Of a stretch of 64,000 nucleotides of DNA, positions 54,508 to 63,206 are shown one piece after another. The DNA is from Cohnella panacarvi Gsoil 349 (GTDB lineage Bacteria > Bacillota > Bacilli > Paenibacillales > Paenibacillaceae), in the NCBI RefSeq assembly GCF_000515335.1, contig NZ_KI911563.1, forward strand, positions 2,442,255 to 2,506,254, in the 5' to 3' direction. Below the pieces are notes generated by a model. It made no database searches. It was not told where the DNA came from and was given only the letters and a program-made list of their open reading frames with translations. Made by a program: the position numbers and the translations under genes. Position 1 is the stretch's first letter, and each line of letters starts with the position of its first letter.

Positions 54508-54521
54508 GCGCAACCGAAGAC

Positions 54522-54556
54522 AGCCGAGGTCCCGAGACAGGGGACTCGGCTTATTC
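54522..54556 (+). terminator. AlkZ-like gene terminator
   Basis: AGCCGAG-TCCC pairs with GGGA-CTCGGCT around a short loop, followed by TATTCCT. The U tract is weak. Confidence 0.7.
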
Positions 54557-54679
54557 CTATGCATTCCGCAGTTTCCGTCCGGGCCGAAATTCGCTAAAAT
54601 AGGAACAGCGCGCTCAAGAAGCAGCTTATGACACCGTTGAATCGCATCCGCGTTCATGGAATCGGAAAGGAATTCGAAG

Positions 54680-55873
54680 ATGATTATTAAACCGAGAACG
54701 AGAGGCTTTATTTGCACGACGGCACACCCGCAAGGCTGCGCCGCGCAAGTGCAAGAACAGATTGCATACGTGAAAGGCAACCCTTCCATTCAAGGACCGC
54801 GCAAAGCGCTCGTGATCGGCGCTTCCGCCGGCTTCGGCCTTGCGGCTCGCATCGTCGCCGCATTCGGATCTGGCGCCAGCACCGTCGGTATATACCGCCA
54901 AGGCGAGCGCGGGGCAGGGCGCCCGGCTTCCGCCGGCTGGTACAACTCCGCGGCTTTCGAGGCCGCTGCGGATCTCGCCGGATTGCCGTCGTTCAGCGTA
55001 ACGGGCGACGCGTTCACCGACGAGACGAAGCAGAAGGCAATCGAAGTCATTCGCAAGGAGCTTGGTCAAGTCGACCTCGTCATCTACAGCGTCGCTACCG
55101 CGCGCCGCACGAATCCGGAAACCGGCGAGACGTCGAACTCGGTGCTTAAGCCGATCGGCAAGCCGTACACGAACAAGACGGTAAACTTCCACACCGGAGA
55201 AGTCAGCCCGATTACGATCGAGCCGGCCACCGAGCAGGAAATCCGCGAGACGGTCGACGTGATGGGCGGCGAAGATTGGCAGCTGTGGATCGACGCGCTG
55301 CGCGAAGGCGGCGTGCTCGCGGACAACGCGACGACGATCGCATTCTCCTACATCGGCTCGGACATCACGCAAGCGATCTATCGCGAAGGATCCATCGGTC
55401 AGGCGAAGGATCACTTGGAAGCTACGGCGAAGCATCTGCACGAACAGCTGTCGGCTACCGGGGGCCGCGCCTACGTTACCGTCGCCAAGGCGCTCGTCAC
55501 GCAATCGAGCTCGGCGATTCCGGTCGTGCCGCTCTATATTTCCGCGCTTTATAAAGTGATGAAGGACAAGGGCATACACGAAGGCTGCATCGAGCAAATG
55601 TACCGCTTGTTCGCCGACAGGCTGTACGCCTCGGGCGGTCAAGTACCGACGGACGAACAAGGACGCATTCGGATCGACGATTGGGAAATGCGCGATGACG
55701 TGCAAGCGGAAGTCGCGACGATATGGAACGCGATCACGACCGAGAATATCGAGCGGTTGTCCGATCTCGTCGGTTACCGCCGCGAGTTTTTCCAACTGTT
55801 CGGCTTCGAAACCGACGGCATCGATTATGAAGCCGACGTCGATCCGCAGGTCGAGGTGCCGCATGTCTATTAA
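54680..55873 (+). CDS. fabV: Enoyl-ACP reductase FabV (trans-2-enoyl reductase)
   Basis: A 397-residue NADH-dependent enoyl-ACP/CoA reductase, the last step of the fatty acid elongation cycle. The N-terminus MIIKPRTRGFICTTAHPQGC, the Rossmann motif ALVIGASAGFGLAARI and the active-site Tyr-x8-Lys (YREGSIGQAK) are diagnostic of FabV rather than FabI. ATG 54680 follows AAAGGAA. FabV is common in Gram-negative bacteria and Clostridia and is naturally less sensitive to triclosan. It overlaps the MBL gene by 11 nt, forming a small operon of three genes. Confidence 0.95.
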   Translation: MIIKPRTRGFICTTAHPQGCAAQVQEQIAYVKGNPSIQGPRKALVIGASAGFGLAARIVAAFGSGASTVGIYRQGERGAGRPASAGWYNSAAFEAAADLAGLPSFSVTGDAFTDETKQKAIEVIRKELGQVDLVIYSVATARRTNPETGETSNSVLKPIGKPYTNKTVNFHTGEVSPITIEPATEQEIRETVDVMGGEDWQLWIDALREGGVLADNATTIAFSYIGSDITQAIYREGSIGQAKDHLEATAKHLHEQLSATGGRAYVTVAKALVTQSSSAIPVVPLYISALYKVMKDKGIHEGCIEQMYRLFADRLYASGGQVPTDEQGRIRIDDWEMRDDVQAEVATIWNAITTENIERLSDLVGYRREFFQLFGFETDGIDYEADVDPQVEVPHVY

Positions 55874-56603
55874 GATGCTGGAATTGTCGCGGGGCACCCC
55901 CGGGACGTCGATCTTCCCGACGGTCCTCTATGACGAGTCGTCGCTTGTGCTGATCGATACGGGCTTGCCGGGTTTCCGAGGCAAGATCGCGGAGGCCGTG
56001 CGCGAATCCGGCTTGGACGACCGCCGATTGGCGGCGATCGTCCTGACGCACGAGGACATCGATCATATCGGCGGCTTGCCGCAATTCCTGGGCGATGCGG
56101 ACGAAGCAGACGCAGCGCGTCCCGACGTGTACGCGCACGCTGCCGACCGACCGGCGATCGACGGGGTACGGCCGATCGCCAAGGCGCCGGAGGAGAGGCT
56201 GAGCATGATCCTCGGCCAAGCACCGGAAACGATCGCCCGGCAATATCGCGCGATGATGTCCCCTTCTTCGCCGGGCAATGTCAGCCATGAGCTTACGGAC
56301 GGCCAATCGTTGCCGTTCGGCGGCGGCGTGACCGTCATTCATACGCCCGGCCATACGGCCGGTCATGTATGCTTGTATCACCGCGCGAGCCGGACGCTGA
56401 TCGCGGGCGACGCGATGATCGTGAGCGACGGCCGGCTAAACGGACCTAACCCTGGGTTTACGCCGGACTACGGCCAGGCGCTGCAGTCTCTTCGGAAGCT
56501 TGCCGCCTTCGATATCGCGCAAGCGATTTGCTACCACGGCGGCTTGTACGCATCGGAACGCGTCAACGAGCGAATCGCGGAAATCGCCGCGCAGGCGATC
56601 TAA
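55863..56603 (+). CDS. MBL-fold metallohydrolase
   Basis: A 246-residue metallo-beta-lactamase-fold hydrolase. The metal site is complete: THEDIDHIGG (HxHxDH-like; here the first His of the motif is T-H-E-D-I-D-H), HTPGHTAGHV and the Asp in IAGDAMIVSDG. A late His lies in CYHGGLY. It starts inside the end of fabV (11-nt overlap) with GAGGTG just upstream, and its stop overlaps the next start (TAATG). The substrate is unknown; thioester or lactone hydrolysis would fit beside fabV, but this is conjecture. Confidence 0.9.
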   Translation: MSIKMLELSRGTPGTSIFPTVLYDESSLVLIDTGLPGFRGKIAEAVRESGLDDRRLAAIVLTHEDIDHIGGLPQFLGDADEADAARPDVYAHAADRPAIDGVRPIAKAPEERLSMILGQAPETIARQYRAMMSPSSPGNVSHELTDGQSLPFGGGVTVIHTPGHTAGHVCLYHRASRTLIAGDAMIVSDGRLNGPNPGFTPDYGQALQSLRKLAAFDIAQAICYHGGLYASERVNERIAEIAAQAI

Positions 56604-57694
56604 TGTCGGCGCCGCGTACAACGAACCGGACAGCCGCATTCGCCCTTACGCTCGTTATAGCGATTGTGTCCGCGTTGCTGTTCACGCTGATCCGCATGCC
56701 GATTCCATGGCTGCTCGGCCCGATGATCGGCGTGTGCGCGGCCGCTAGAATCGTGAGATCCTACACGTTCTATTGGCCAGGCTTCGTGAGGAATGCGGGC
56801 CTTATTACCGTCGGGTATGCGATCGGCACCGCGTTCACTCGGGATACGCTAACCGAGATCGTGCGCCAATTGCCCTCGATGGTGCTCATGACTTTCATGC
56901 TCCTCTTCCTCTGCGCACTCCTTGCATACGGCGTATCCAAAGCCGCTGGCATTCCCTATGCGACCGCGCTAACGGGGAGTATTCCCGGCGGTCTGTCTCA
57001 GATGGTCACCCTCGCGGAGGAGACGAAGGGGATCGACCTTACCGTCGTCACCTTCCTGCAAGTGTCCCGGCTCATGATGATCATCGTCTTCATCCCGATT
57101 ATCGTCTTCAGTCCCGGGCTGGACCCGGCAAGCTCGGGATCGACCGCCGCGGCCGTTGCGGAAGCCGTCTCTTCGCATCGGTCGTGGAGCGGTCTATGGC
57201 CTCATATCGTTCTCTACGGCGCCGTCTGTACCGTGCTCTCTCTTCTGGCGAGCAAGATTAACTTTCCCACGGCGTACCTGCTCCCGCCTTTGATCGCTAC
57301 GGCGGCGTTGCACTTGGGCGGGTTAACGGCGCCAGAGCTCCCTTCGCCGGTTCTCGCCGCCGCGCAGCTTATGATCGGCTGCTACGTCGGCTTGCTGCTG
57401 AAACCGGAGAACTTGCCGAACAAGCCGAAGCTGATCACGGTCGCCGTCTTGAGCGGCATCGCGCTGATCGCTGGCTCATGCGGACTTAGCTACCTGTTAA
57501 CCCGTTTGCATGCGATGACAGCCGCAACCTCGCTGTTGAGCCTAGCGCCCGGCGGCATGGACCAAATGGGCATCATCGCGCACGAGATAGACGCCAACGT
57601 CTCCATCGTGTCGTGTTACCAGCTGTTTCGGACTTTCTTCATTTTCCTTGCGGTTCCGCCGCTCCTGAAGACGCTGTTCAGACGGTTTCGGTAA
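56603..57694 (+). CDS. AbrB-family (PF05145) membrane transporter
   Basis: A 363-residue membrane protein with about ten helices in two repeated halves. Each half has the family's glycine-rich core motif: GSIPGGLSQMVTLAEE (about residue 125) and SLAPGGMDQMGIIAHE (about residue 312). Members were once annotated as ammonia monooxygenase-like; transport function is suspected but unproven. This is not the AbrB transcription factor. The start is ATG 56603, overlapping the MBL stop, with a weak ribosome binding site, consistent with translational coupling. Confidence 0.9.
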   Translation: MSAPRTTNRTAAFALTLVIAIVSALLFTLIRMPIPWLLGPMIGVCAAARIVRSYTFYWPGFVRNAGLITVGYAIGTAFTRDTLTEIVRQLPSMVLMTFMLLFLCALLAYGVSKAAGIPYATALTGSIPGGLSQMVTLAEETKGIDLTVVTFLQVSRLMMIIVFIPIIVFSPGLDPASSGSTAAAVAEAVSSHRSWSGLWPHIVLYGAVCTVLSLLASKINFPTAYLLPPLIATAALHLGGLTAPELPSPVLAAAQLMIGCYVGLLLKPENLPNKPKLITVAVLSGIALIAGSCGLSYLLTRLHAMTAATSLLSLAPGGMDQMGIIAHEIDANVSIVSCYQLFRTFFIFLAVPPLLKTLFRRFR

Positions 57695-57726
57695 GGAATC
57701 GTATGATGGATAACGTTATTGATGCC

Positions 57727-57765
57727 GAAGAACCCCGAACGAATTCGTTCGGGGTTCTTCGTTTC
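57727..57765 (+). terminator. fabV operon terminator
   Basis: A perfect 34-bp inverted repeat: GAAGAACCCCGAACGAA and its complement, then GTTTC. Confidence 0.9.
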
Positions 57766-57783
57766 GGCCAGTCCATTCCCTAT

Positions 57784-57973
57784 TGGACTAGATAGCAACC
57801 ATTTGCAGTTATTCGAGGCCGAGTCGAATGTCGGCGTTACAATAAAACACATACGCATCTATTTACTGTTCCGGACAAGCATACGGCTGCATTTTACTAA
57901 AATAACTGAAAATCGTTGGTATTCGCCTCACGCCGGAGCCTATTGCTTGAAATAACTGCGAATGGTTGTTATT
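57784..57973. repeat. 190-bp intergenic direct repeat, copy 1
   Basis: It is repeated 285 bp downstream (58069-58258) without gaps and with about seven base differences. Inside are several AATAAC...GTTATT units, for example ATAACTGCGAATGGTTGTTA near the right end. No coding potential is seen. Confidence 0.95.
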
Positions 57974-57993
57974 TATTCGAATTGACCCCGTTC

Positions 57994-58062
57994 CGGACTA
58001 CAACGACGAGTTGACACGGACTACAATGACGGGCCGACACGGACTATAACGACGAGTTGAGG
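57994..58062. repeat. Three tandem 23-bp units
   Basis: The units at 57994, 58017 and 58040 each begin CGGACTA and contain an ACGACGAGTTGA-type core; the second is the most diverged (ATGACGGGCCGA). They lie between the two 190-bp copies. Similar words occur at 30.86-30.96 kb. Confidence 0.85.
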
Positions 58063-58068
58063 GGGAGA

Positions 58069-58258
58069 TGGACTAGATAGCAACCATTTGCAGTTATTCG
58101 AGGCCGAGTCGAATGTCGGCGTTACAATGAAACACATACGCATTTATTTACTGTTCCAGACAAGCATACGGCTGCATTTTACTAAAATAACTGAAAATCG
58201 TTGGTATTCGCCTCACGCTGGCGCCGATTGCTCGAAATAACTGCGAATGGTTGTTATT
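58069..58258. repeat. 190-bp intergenic direct repeat, copy 2
   Basis: The second copy of the 57784-57973 repeat. The remainder to 58398 has another degenerate AATAAC-type unit near 58285 and a hairpin (GGCCGGGTTCGCCCC...GGGCGTCTCGGCC) that could terminate the minus-strand response regulator gene. Confidence 0.95.
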
Positions 58259-58398
58259 CGTAGCACAACATGGATTAATGCCCGAATGAACTGCAAGTCG
58301 TTGTTATGGTTCAGCTAAGATGGTCAACGTCGGAACCGCGTCTTCCCGGATCATGTTGAAGGCCGGGTTCGCCCCTATTCGGGCGTCTCGGCCTTCTT

Positions 58399-59565
58399 TC
58401 AATGCCGCAGATTGCGATACTCCGTCGGCGTCATTTCGTATTTCTTGCGGAACATCTGCGTGAAATGGCGGACGTCGTTATAGCCGATCCGCTCCGCGAT
58501 GTCTGCCAGCTTAAGCTCCGAGCCCGACAGCAGCGACTTCGCTTGCTCGAGCCTGAGCATGGTTACGTAATCCTTGTAACCCTGCCCCGTCTTCTGCTTG
58601 AACAGCAGGCTGAAGTATGCCGGGTTAAGGAAGACGACGGATGCGACTTTCTCGAGCGTCAAATCTTCCGCGAAGTGCGCTTGGATATACTGCAAAGCGA
58701 TATCGATCGCCTTGTCGCCGCCGCTCTCGAGCGTCTCGAATTTCTCCGATGCGGAGGTTTGGCGGAAATGCGCCACGACGCTAGGCACTTCGCGGATATC
58801 CGTTAATCGCTCGGAATGCAGCACCTGGAACGGGATTTTCAGATAATGCTTCAGATGCGCCTTCAAATCCGCGAGCAGCGTCGCGATCGCATCCGGTACC
58901 GTCAACGTGATCAAGCCGAGCAAGCTTTGGCGGTCGATCGAGATGACGAAACCGTCCCCCCGCATATCGAGAAGCTCCGCGAGCACGTTCTCTACGATAA
59001 AATGTTCCAGATGCACGTTCGAATTGCCCGCGTCGAGCGTCACCATGATGAGATAGTAGGTCGGATGACGCTCGGAGAAGGGCTGCAAATCCATCGTCCC
59101 GATATCGAGCCCGGCCGCAAGACGCTGGAATACCGCCTCCCGCAAATACTTCAGCCCGTTGCGCAGCAACGCCCCTTCGCGGGAGGCTTCCTTCTCCCGG
59201 GCCACCTCGGCTTGAAGCGACTCCATCAGCTCCGTCACCCGCTGCTTCCCGATCGGCTTCAGCAAGTAATCCCTGGCGCCCAACTGCACGGCTTTCTGCG
59301 CGTAGCTGAATTCGGAATGGGCGGAGATAACGACCCATTTGACGTTCGGATACTTCCTGCGGGAAACCCGCATGAACTCCAGACCGCTAAGTCCCGGCAT
59401 CAGAATGTCCGTCAGCACGACGTCGATCGGCTCTCGCTCGAGCACGCCCGCCGCCTCCGACGCATCCGAAGCCAGCGATACGTTGAAGGCAGGGAAATGC
59501 GCCAAAATCGTACGTTCCACGCCTTCGCGAATGACGCTCTCGTCATCGGCGATCAGTATGTTCAA
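58399..59565 (-). CDS. AraC-type response regulator (YesN-like)
   Basis: A 388-residue two-component regulator. The N-terminal receiver has the acidic pair in ILIADDE and phospho-acceptor D53 (VVLTDILMPGLSG), with the conserved Lys in YLLKPIGK. The middle is a roughly 150-residue linker. The C-terminal AraC HTH pair includes LTLEKVASVVFLNPAYFSLL and LADIAERIGYNDVRHFTQMF, ending EMTPTEYR. The start is TTG 59565 with AGGAG 8 nt upstream; it overlaps the kinase gene by 23 nt. It probably controls the sugar importer genes just upstream on the same strand. Confidence 0.93.
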   Translation of the reverse strand: MNILIADDESVIREGVERTILAHFPAFNVSLASDASEAAGVLEREPIDVVLTDILMPGLSGLEFMRVSRRKYPNVKWVVISAHSEFSYAQKAVQLGARDYLLKPIGKQRVTELMESLQAEVAREKEASREGALLRNGLKYLREAVFQRLAAGLDIGTMDLQPFSERHPTYYLIMVTLDAGNSNVHLEHFIVENVLAELLDMRGDGFVISIDRQSLLGLITLTVPDAIATLLADLKAHLKHYLKIPFQVLHSERLTDIREVPSVVAHFRQTSASEKFETLESGGDKAIDIALQYIQAHFAEDLTLEKVASVVFLNPAYFSLLFKQKTGQGYKDYVTMLRLEQAKSLLSGSELKLADIAERIGYNDVRHFTQMFRKKYEMTPTEYRNLRH

Positions 59566-61363
59566 CGCGTTCACTCCTCTCCGGAAGCCACAGCCGGATT
59601 CGGACCGAAGTCCCTTGGCCCGGGGCGCTGTCTACGCTAAGGCCGTAACTCTCTCCGAACATCAGTTTTAATCTGCGGTGTAAATTCGAGATGCCGATGC
59701 CTCCCGTATCCTGAGCCGCCTCTTCCTGGCCGCGGCTGCGGCTTCCGCTTTGGGTGATCGCCAGATCGCTCTCGCCCAGCGATTGCCGGAGACGTTCAAG
59801 CTCTTCCCCGCTCATCCCGACGCCGTTATCCGCTACGATTATCGTTAAGCTATCACCTTCGCGCGCGGCGTATACGCTCAGCTTGCCGTCACGGCCTTGC
59901 GGCTCAAGTCCGTGCTTCACCGCATTCTCGATGATCGGCTGCAGCGTCATTTTCGGAACGCGGACTCCGCGCCAACGCTCGTCTACGTTGATCTCGACCG
60001 TAAGCCGTCCGTGCAAGCGCAGCTCGATAATCGTTAAATAATGCCGGATTTGCTCCAGTTCGGCGCCAAGCGTTACTTCTTCTTCCCAATGGCTGCTGTA
60101 CCTGAACATCTGGGACAGCGCGAGCACGACTTCCGCCAAGTTATCGTTACCCTTCTCGTCGAGCAGCCAGTAGATCATATCAAGCGTGTTGTATAGAAAA
60201 TGAGGATTAACCTGCGATTGCAGCGCTTGCAGCTCGGCATTCTTCTCGCTGACGGACGAGATCTTAATCTGCTCGATCAGCTCGGAGATCCGCGCGACCA
60301 TCTTGTTGAACGAATCCGCGAGTTGCCCGATTTCGTAGTAGGATTTGACCGTCAATACCCGGTTGAAGTTCCCCGTCTCGACCTGCTTCATCTCCCGTAC
60401 GATCCGCTTGATCGGCGAGGATATCGTCCGCGAGCCCCAGACCGCGATGGCGGCCGATAGACAGACGAGGGCGATCAGCACGACGATCAAATAGCGCTGC
60501 ATGCTCTCCAGCTCGCCGTTCAGGTCGGACTGCGGCGTGCGGCTGACGATCGTCCAGCCCGCCGACGGGATCGAAGAAGTCACGATCCATTCGTTCTTCA
60601 CCTTGTAAAGTCCCGAGTCTTGCTGCATGGGCTCCCTCAGGTCGATGTCCGCCGGCAGGTTCGCTTCGCCGGAGTGCGCGAGGATGTCGCCGTTCGCGGA
60701 GACGATATTAACCTGGCTGTTCGGTCCGAGCTTCAGGTTATCCATGGAGGACAATATCAACTGCGGCTTCGCTTCGAAAAGCACGTAACCGATCGGTTGG
60801 TATTGGTTCAAGTCGTAGATGATGCGACCGAACGCGAATACGGGTAGATTCTGAGACGTGTCGATGATCGATTGCGGGAAGACGCCGAGCCACACCATGC
60901 GGCCTTGGGACCTCTTAAGCCGCTTATACCAATCCGATTCGCCGTACTCCGGATCGATGACGTTGCGGTAATCCCCATAGCTGATCACTTTGCCCTTGCT
61001 GGAGATGACGTGTACGCCCATCAGATCTTCCCGAGAATAGTAAATAGCGCCGATTAAGTTCGTAATCGAGCGCTCGTTGATGAATTCGACGGCCGGGCTG
61101 ACGTTCTTCTGCGACAAAAGCCGGACGACGTCGATATTGTTGCTGATCGACTTGGATAAACTATCGTAGCCCTTCAACATTAAGTCGAAGAGGGCTACGG
61201 TTTGAGAACTATTTTTCTTGGATAGATCGGTGATCTTGTCATGGAACTCGTTCATCGAACGGTTGTAGAACAATCCGCTAACGATGAGCAAGATCGCCGT
61301 CATGCTTACGAAGAACAAGAGGAAAAGGCGCGACTGAATCGTATTGTAATTGCCTCTCCGCAA
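59543..61363 (-). CDS. Sensor histidine kinase (YesM-like)
   Basis: A 606-residue membrane kinase: TM1 (about 12-33), an extracellular sensor of about 255 residues of Cache type, TM2 (about 291-310), HAMP (about 311-363), a His_kinase domain with H388 (LQSQVNPHFLYNTLD) and HATPase (DNGVGMSGEEL, GGIGISNLHRRLKLMFG). The start is TTG 61363 after AAGGAG. The family senses sugars or their binding proteins and pairs with AraC-type regulators such as the overlapping gene. It follows the permease genes by 27 nt. Confidence 0.93.
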   Translation of the reverse strand: MRRGNYNTIQSRLFLLFFVSMTAILLIVSGLFYNRSMNEFHDKITDLSKKNSSQTVALFDLMLKGYDSLSKSISNNIDVVRLLSQKNVSPAVEFINERSITNLIGAIYYSREDLMGVHVISSKGKVISYGDYRNVIDPEYGESDWYKRLKRSQGRMVWLGVFPQSIIDTSQNLPVFAFGRIIYDLNQYQPIGYVLFEAKPQLILSSMDNLKLGPNSQVNIVSANGDILAHSGEANLPADIDLREPMQQDSGLYKVKNEWIVTSSIPSAGWTIVSRTPQSDLNGELESMQRYLIVVLIALVCLSAAIAVWGSRTISSPIKRIVREMKQVETGNFNRVLTVKSYYEIGQLADSFNKMVARISELIEQIKISSVSEKNAELQALQSQVNPHFLYNTLDMIYWLLDEKGNDNLAEVVLALSQMFRYSSHWEEEVTLGAELEQIRHYLTIIELRLHGRLTVEINVDERWRGVRVPKMTLQPIIENAVKHGLEPQGRDGKLSVYAAREGDSLTIIVADNGVGMSGEELERLRQSLGESDLAITQSGSRSRGQEEAAQDTGGIGISNLHRRLKLMFGESYGLSVDSAPGQGTSVRIRLWLPERSERVEHTDRR

Positions 61364-61390
61364 GACGAACGACTCCTTACCGAACGGAGA

Positions 61391-62215
61391 TTAGCCTTTG
61401 ACGGCGCCCGCTACCATACCCTTCGTAATCTTCTCGGATAGGATAAAGTATAGCAGAATTACCGGGAGAGCGCCCATGACGAGGAAGGCCCCGATATTGC
61501 CGTAGTTCGTCTGGTACTGGCTGACGAACGAGTAAACGCCGAACGGCAGCGTCTTGAGATCTTCGTCCGAGATGAACGTCGCGGCCAGAATGTACTCGTT
61601 CCAGATCGTGATGAACGTCAGAATGCATACCGTCATGACCGGCGGAATCGAGATCGGAATAATGATCGAGCGGAAAATCCGATAAACGCTCGCCCCGTCG
61701 ATATACGCCGACTCTTCGATCTCGTGGGGGATCGTCTTCATGAATCCGCTAAGGATGAATACCGCGATCGGGGTCGAGAAGGCCACGTAAGGCAGAATAA
61801 GCGACCATCGGGTATCCAGGAGATGCGCGTCCCGGAAAATAATCATGAGCGGAAGCAGCGTCGATTGCAGCGGAATCATCATACCCAGCAAGAAGATGAG
61901 CATGATCAGGTTGCCCCACTTGAAGCGGAACCGGGTGATCGCGAAGGCGACCATCGAGCTGAACAGGATGACGCAGACCATAACCGTTGCCGTGACGATG
62001 ACGCTGTTGGACAAATATTTAAGGTAGTGGCCCGAATGATACGCGTTGCTGTAGTTATCCCAGACCGGCGACTTCGGCAGCGCGAAGAACTGGCCGTCGA
62101 GAATTTCTTCGTTCGTCTTCAAGGAATACGTGAGCAGCCAGAACAGCGGGTAGAGCTGGGTAACGCACAGTACCGCGATCAGGAGATACACGATCCCTTT
62201 CTTGAGCTTATGCAT
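61391..62215 (-). CDS. Carbohydrate ABC importer permease (MalG/LacG-like)
   Basis: A 274-residue inner-membrane permease with six helices and the EAA loop that contacts the ATPase (EIEESAYIDGASVYRIFRSI). It is the second permease of a CUT1-type sugar importer. ATG 62215 has AAAGGAG upstream. No ATPase gene is in the window; CUT1 systems in Bacillales commonly share a distant MsmX-type ATPase. It lies 16 nt after the other permease and is followed by the two-component genes. Confidence 0.94.
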   Translation of the reverse strand: MHKLKKGIVYLLIAVLCVTQLYPLFWLLTYSLKTNEEILDGQFFALPKSPVWDNYSNAYHSGHYLKYLSNSVIVTATVMVCVILFSSMVAFAITRFRFKWGNLIMLIFLLGMMIPLQSTLLPLMIIFRDAHLLDTRWSLILPYVAFSTPIAVFILSGFMKTIPHEIEESAYIDGASVYRIFRSIIIPISIPPVMTVCILTFITIWNEYILAATFISDEDLKTLPFGVYSFVSQYQTNYGNIGAFLVMGALPVILLYFILSEKITKGMVAGAVKG

Positions 62216-62231
62216 GAGTGGTATCTCCTTT

Positions 62232-63122
62232 CTAGCTGTATCTGCGTTCCACGCGGTCCATGATCGTGTTGATGATTATCGTGAACACCAAGCATAGAAC
62301 GACCAGGAACGATGCGATCGCGCTGCCGTATCCATACTGCTGGGACAGGAACGAGCTGTTGTACATATGAGTCGAGATCACGTCCGTCGCATGCGCCGGA
62401 CCGCCCTGCGTCATGACCATGACCAGGTCGAACGATTGCAGGGAACCGATAAACGCGAGAATAAGCGATATTTTCAAGATCGGCACGATCATCGGGAGGG
62501 TAATGTAACGGTCGGCCTTGAAGCCGTCCGCCCCGTCGATCTTCGCCGCTTCGTAAATTTCGGATGGAATGTTCTGGACGCCGGTGAACTGAATGAGCAA
62601 ATGATAGCCGAAGTATTGCCACAGCGACACGATATAGATGCTGTACATGGCGATATTCTTCTCCGTCAACCAGCCGTGCTTCCAGCTGTCGAGCCCGAGC
62701 GAATCGAGTACGCTGTTCAGCATGCCCCCCATGGACTCGGGACTATAGATCGTGCTCCATAACTGACCGATAATAACGACCGAGAGAATGACTGGCGTAA
62801 AATAAATCGATACGATTCGGTTCGGCTTCCGGATGAAGCGAACGAGCAGAATCGCCATCAACAAGCAAATCGGGATTTCCGTCATCGAGAACACGGCGTA
62901 CATCAGCGTATGGCGTACGGCCGGCCAGAAATACGGATCGTCGAACAGCATACGGTGCCAGTTATCGAATCCGACGTGTTTGGCCGTGTTGATTCCGTCC
63001 CAGTCCAGCGTTCCCGTATAGAACGATACTCCGATCGGGATGAATACGATGCACACGTAGAGCAACAACGCCGGCAGGATGAATACAGCGATCGTGCGCG
63101 CTGGAACCTTCAGGACGTTCAA
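62232..63122 (-). CDS. Carbohydrate ABC importer permease (MalF/LacF-like)
   Basis: A 296-residue permease with six helices and the EAA loop (IPSEIYEAAKIDGADGFKAD). It pairs with the downstream MalG-like permease. The start is TTG 63122 with AAGGAGG 8 nt upstream; a TTG at 63152 lies in the hairpin before the gene and is rejected. A strong hairpin (63149-63180) separates it from the binding-protein gene, a common way to keep binding protein more abundant than permease. Confidence 0.94.
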   Translation of the reverse strand: MNVLKVPARTIAVFILPALLLYVCIVFIPIGVSFYTGTLDWDGINTAKHVGFDNWHRMLFDDPYFWPAVRHTLMYAVFSMTEIPICLLMAILLVRFIRKPNRIVSIYFTPVILSVVIIGQLWSTIYSPESMGGMLNSVLDSLGLDSWKHGWLTEKNIAMYSIYIVSLWQYFGYHLLIQFTGVQNIPSEIYEAAKIDGADGFKADRYITLPMIVPILKISLILAFIGSLQSFDLVMVMTQGGPAHATDVISTHMYNSSFLSQQYGYGSAIASFLVVLCLVFTIIINTIMDRVERRYS

Positions 63123-63148
63123 TACTGCCGCCTCCTTAAAATCGAATG

Positions 63149-63180
63149 GCAAAGGGGCTGCCTCGCAGCGGCCCCTTTGC
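63149..63180 (-). promoter_or_regulatory. Intercistronic hairpin between binding protein and permease
   Basis: GCAAAGGGGC (63149-63158) and GCCCCTTTGC (63171-63180) form a 10-bp stem. No U tract follows on the minus strand, so it is more likely a stabilising or partial-termination element than a full terminator. Confidence 0.7.
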
Positions 63181-63206
63181 GTGAAATTAGAACGATTCAG
63201 CTATGA

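Noticed and set aside
57784-58258. CRISPR-like direct repeats
   Set aside because: Only two long copies with no regular short repeat/spacer pattern and no cas genes.
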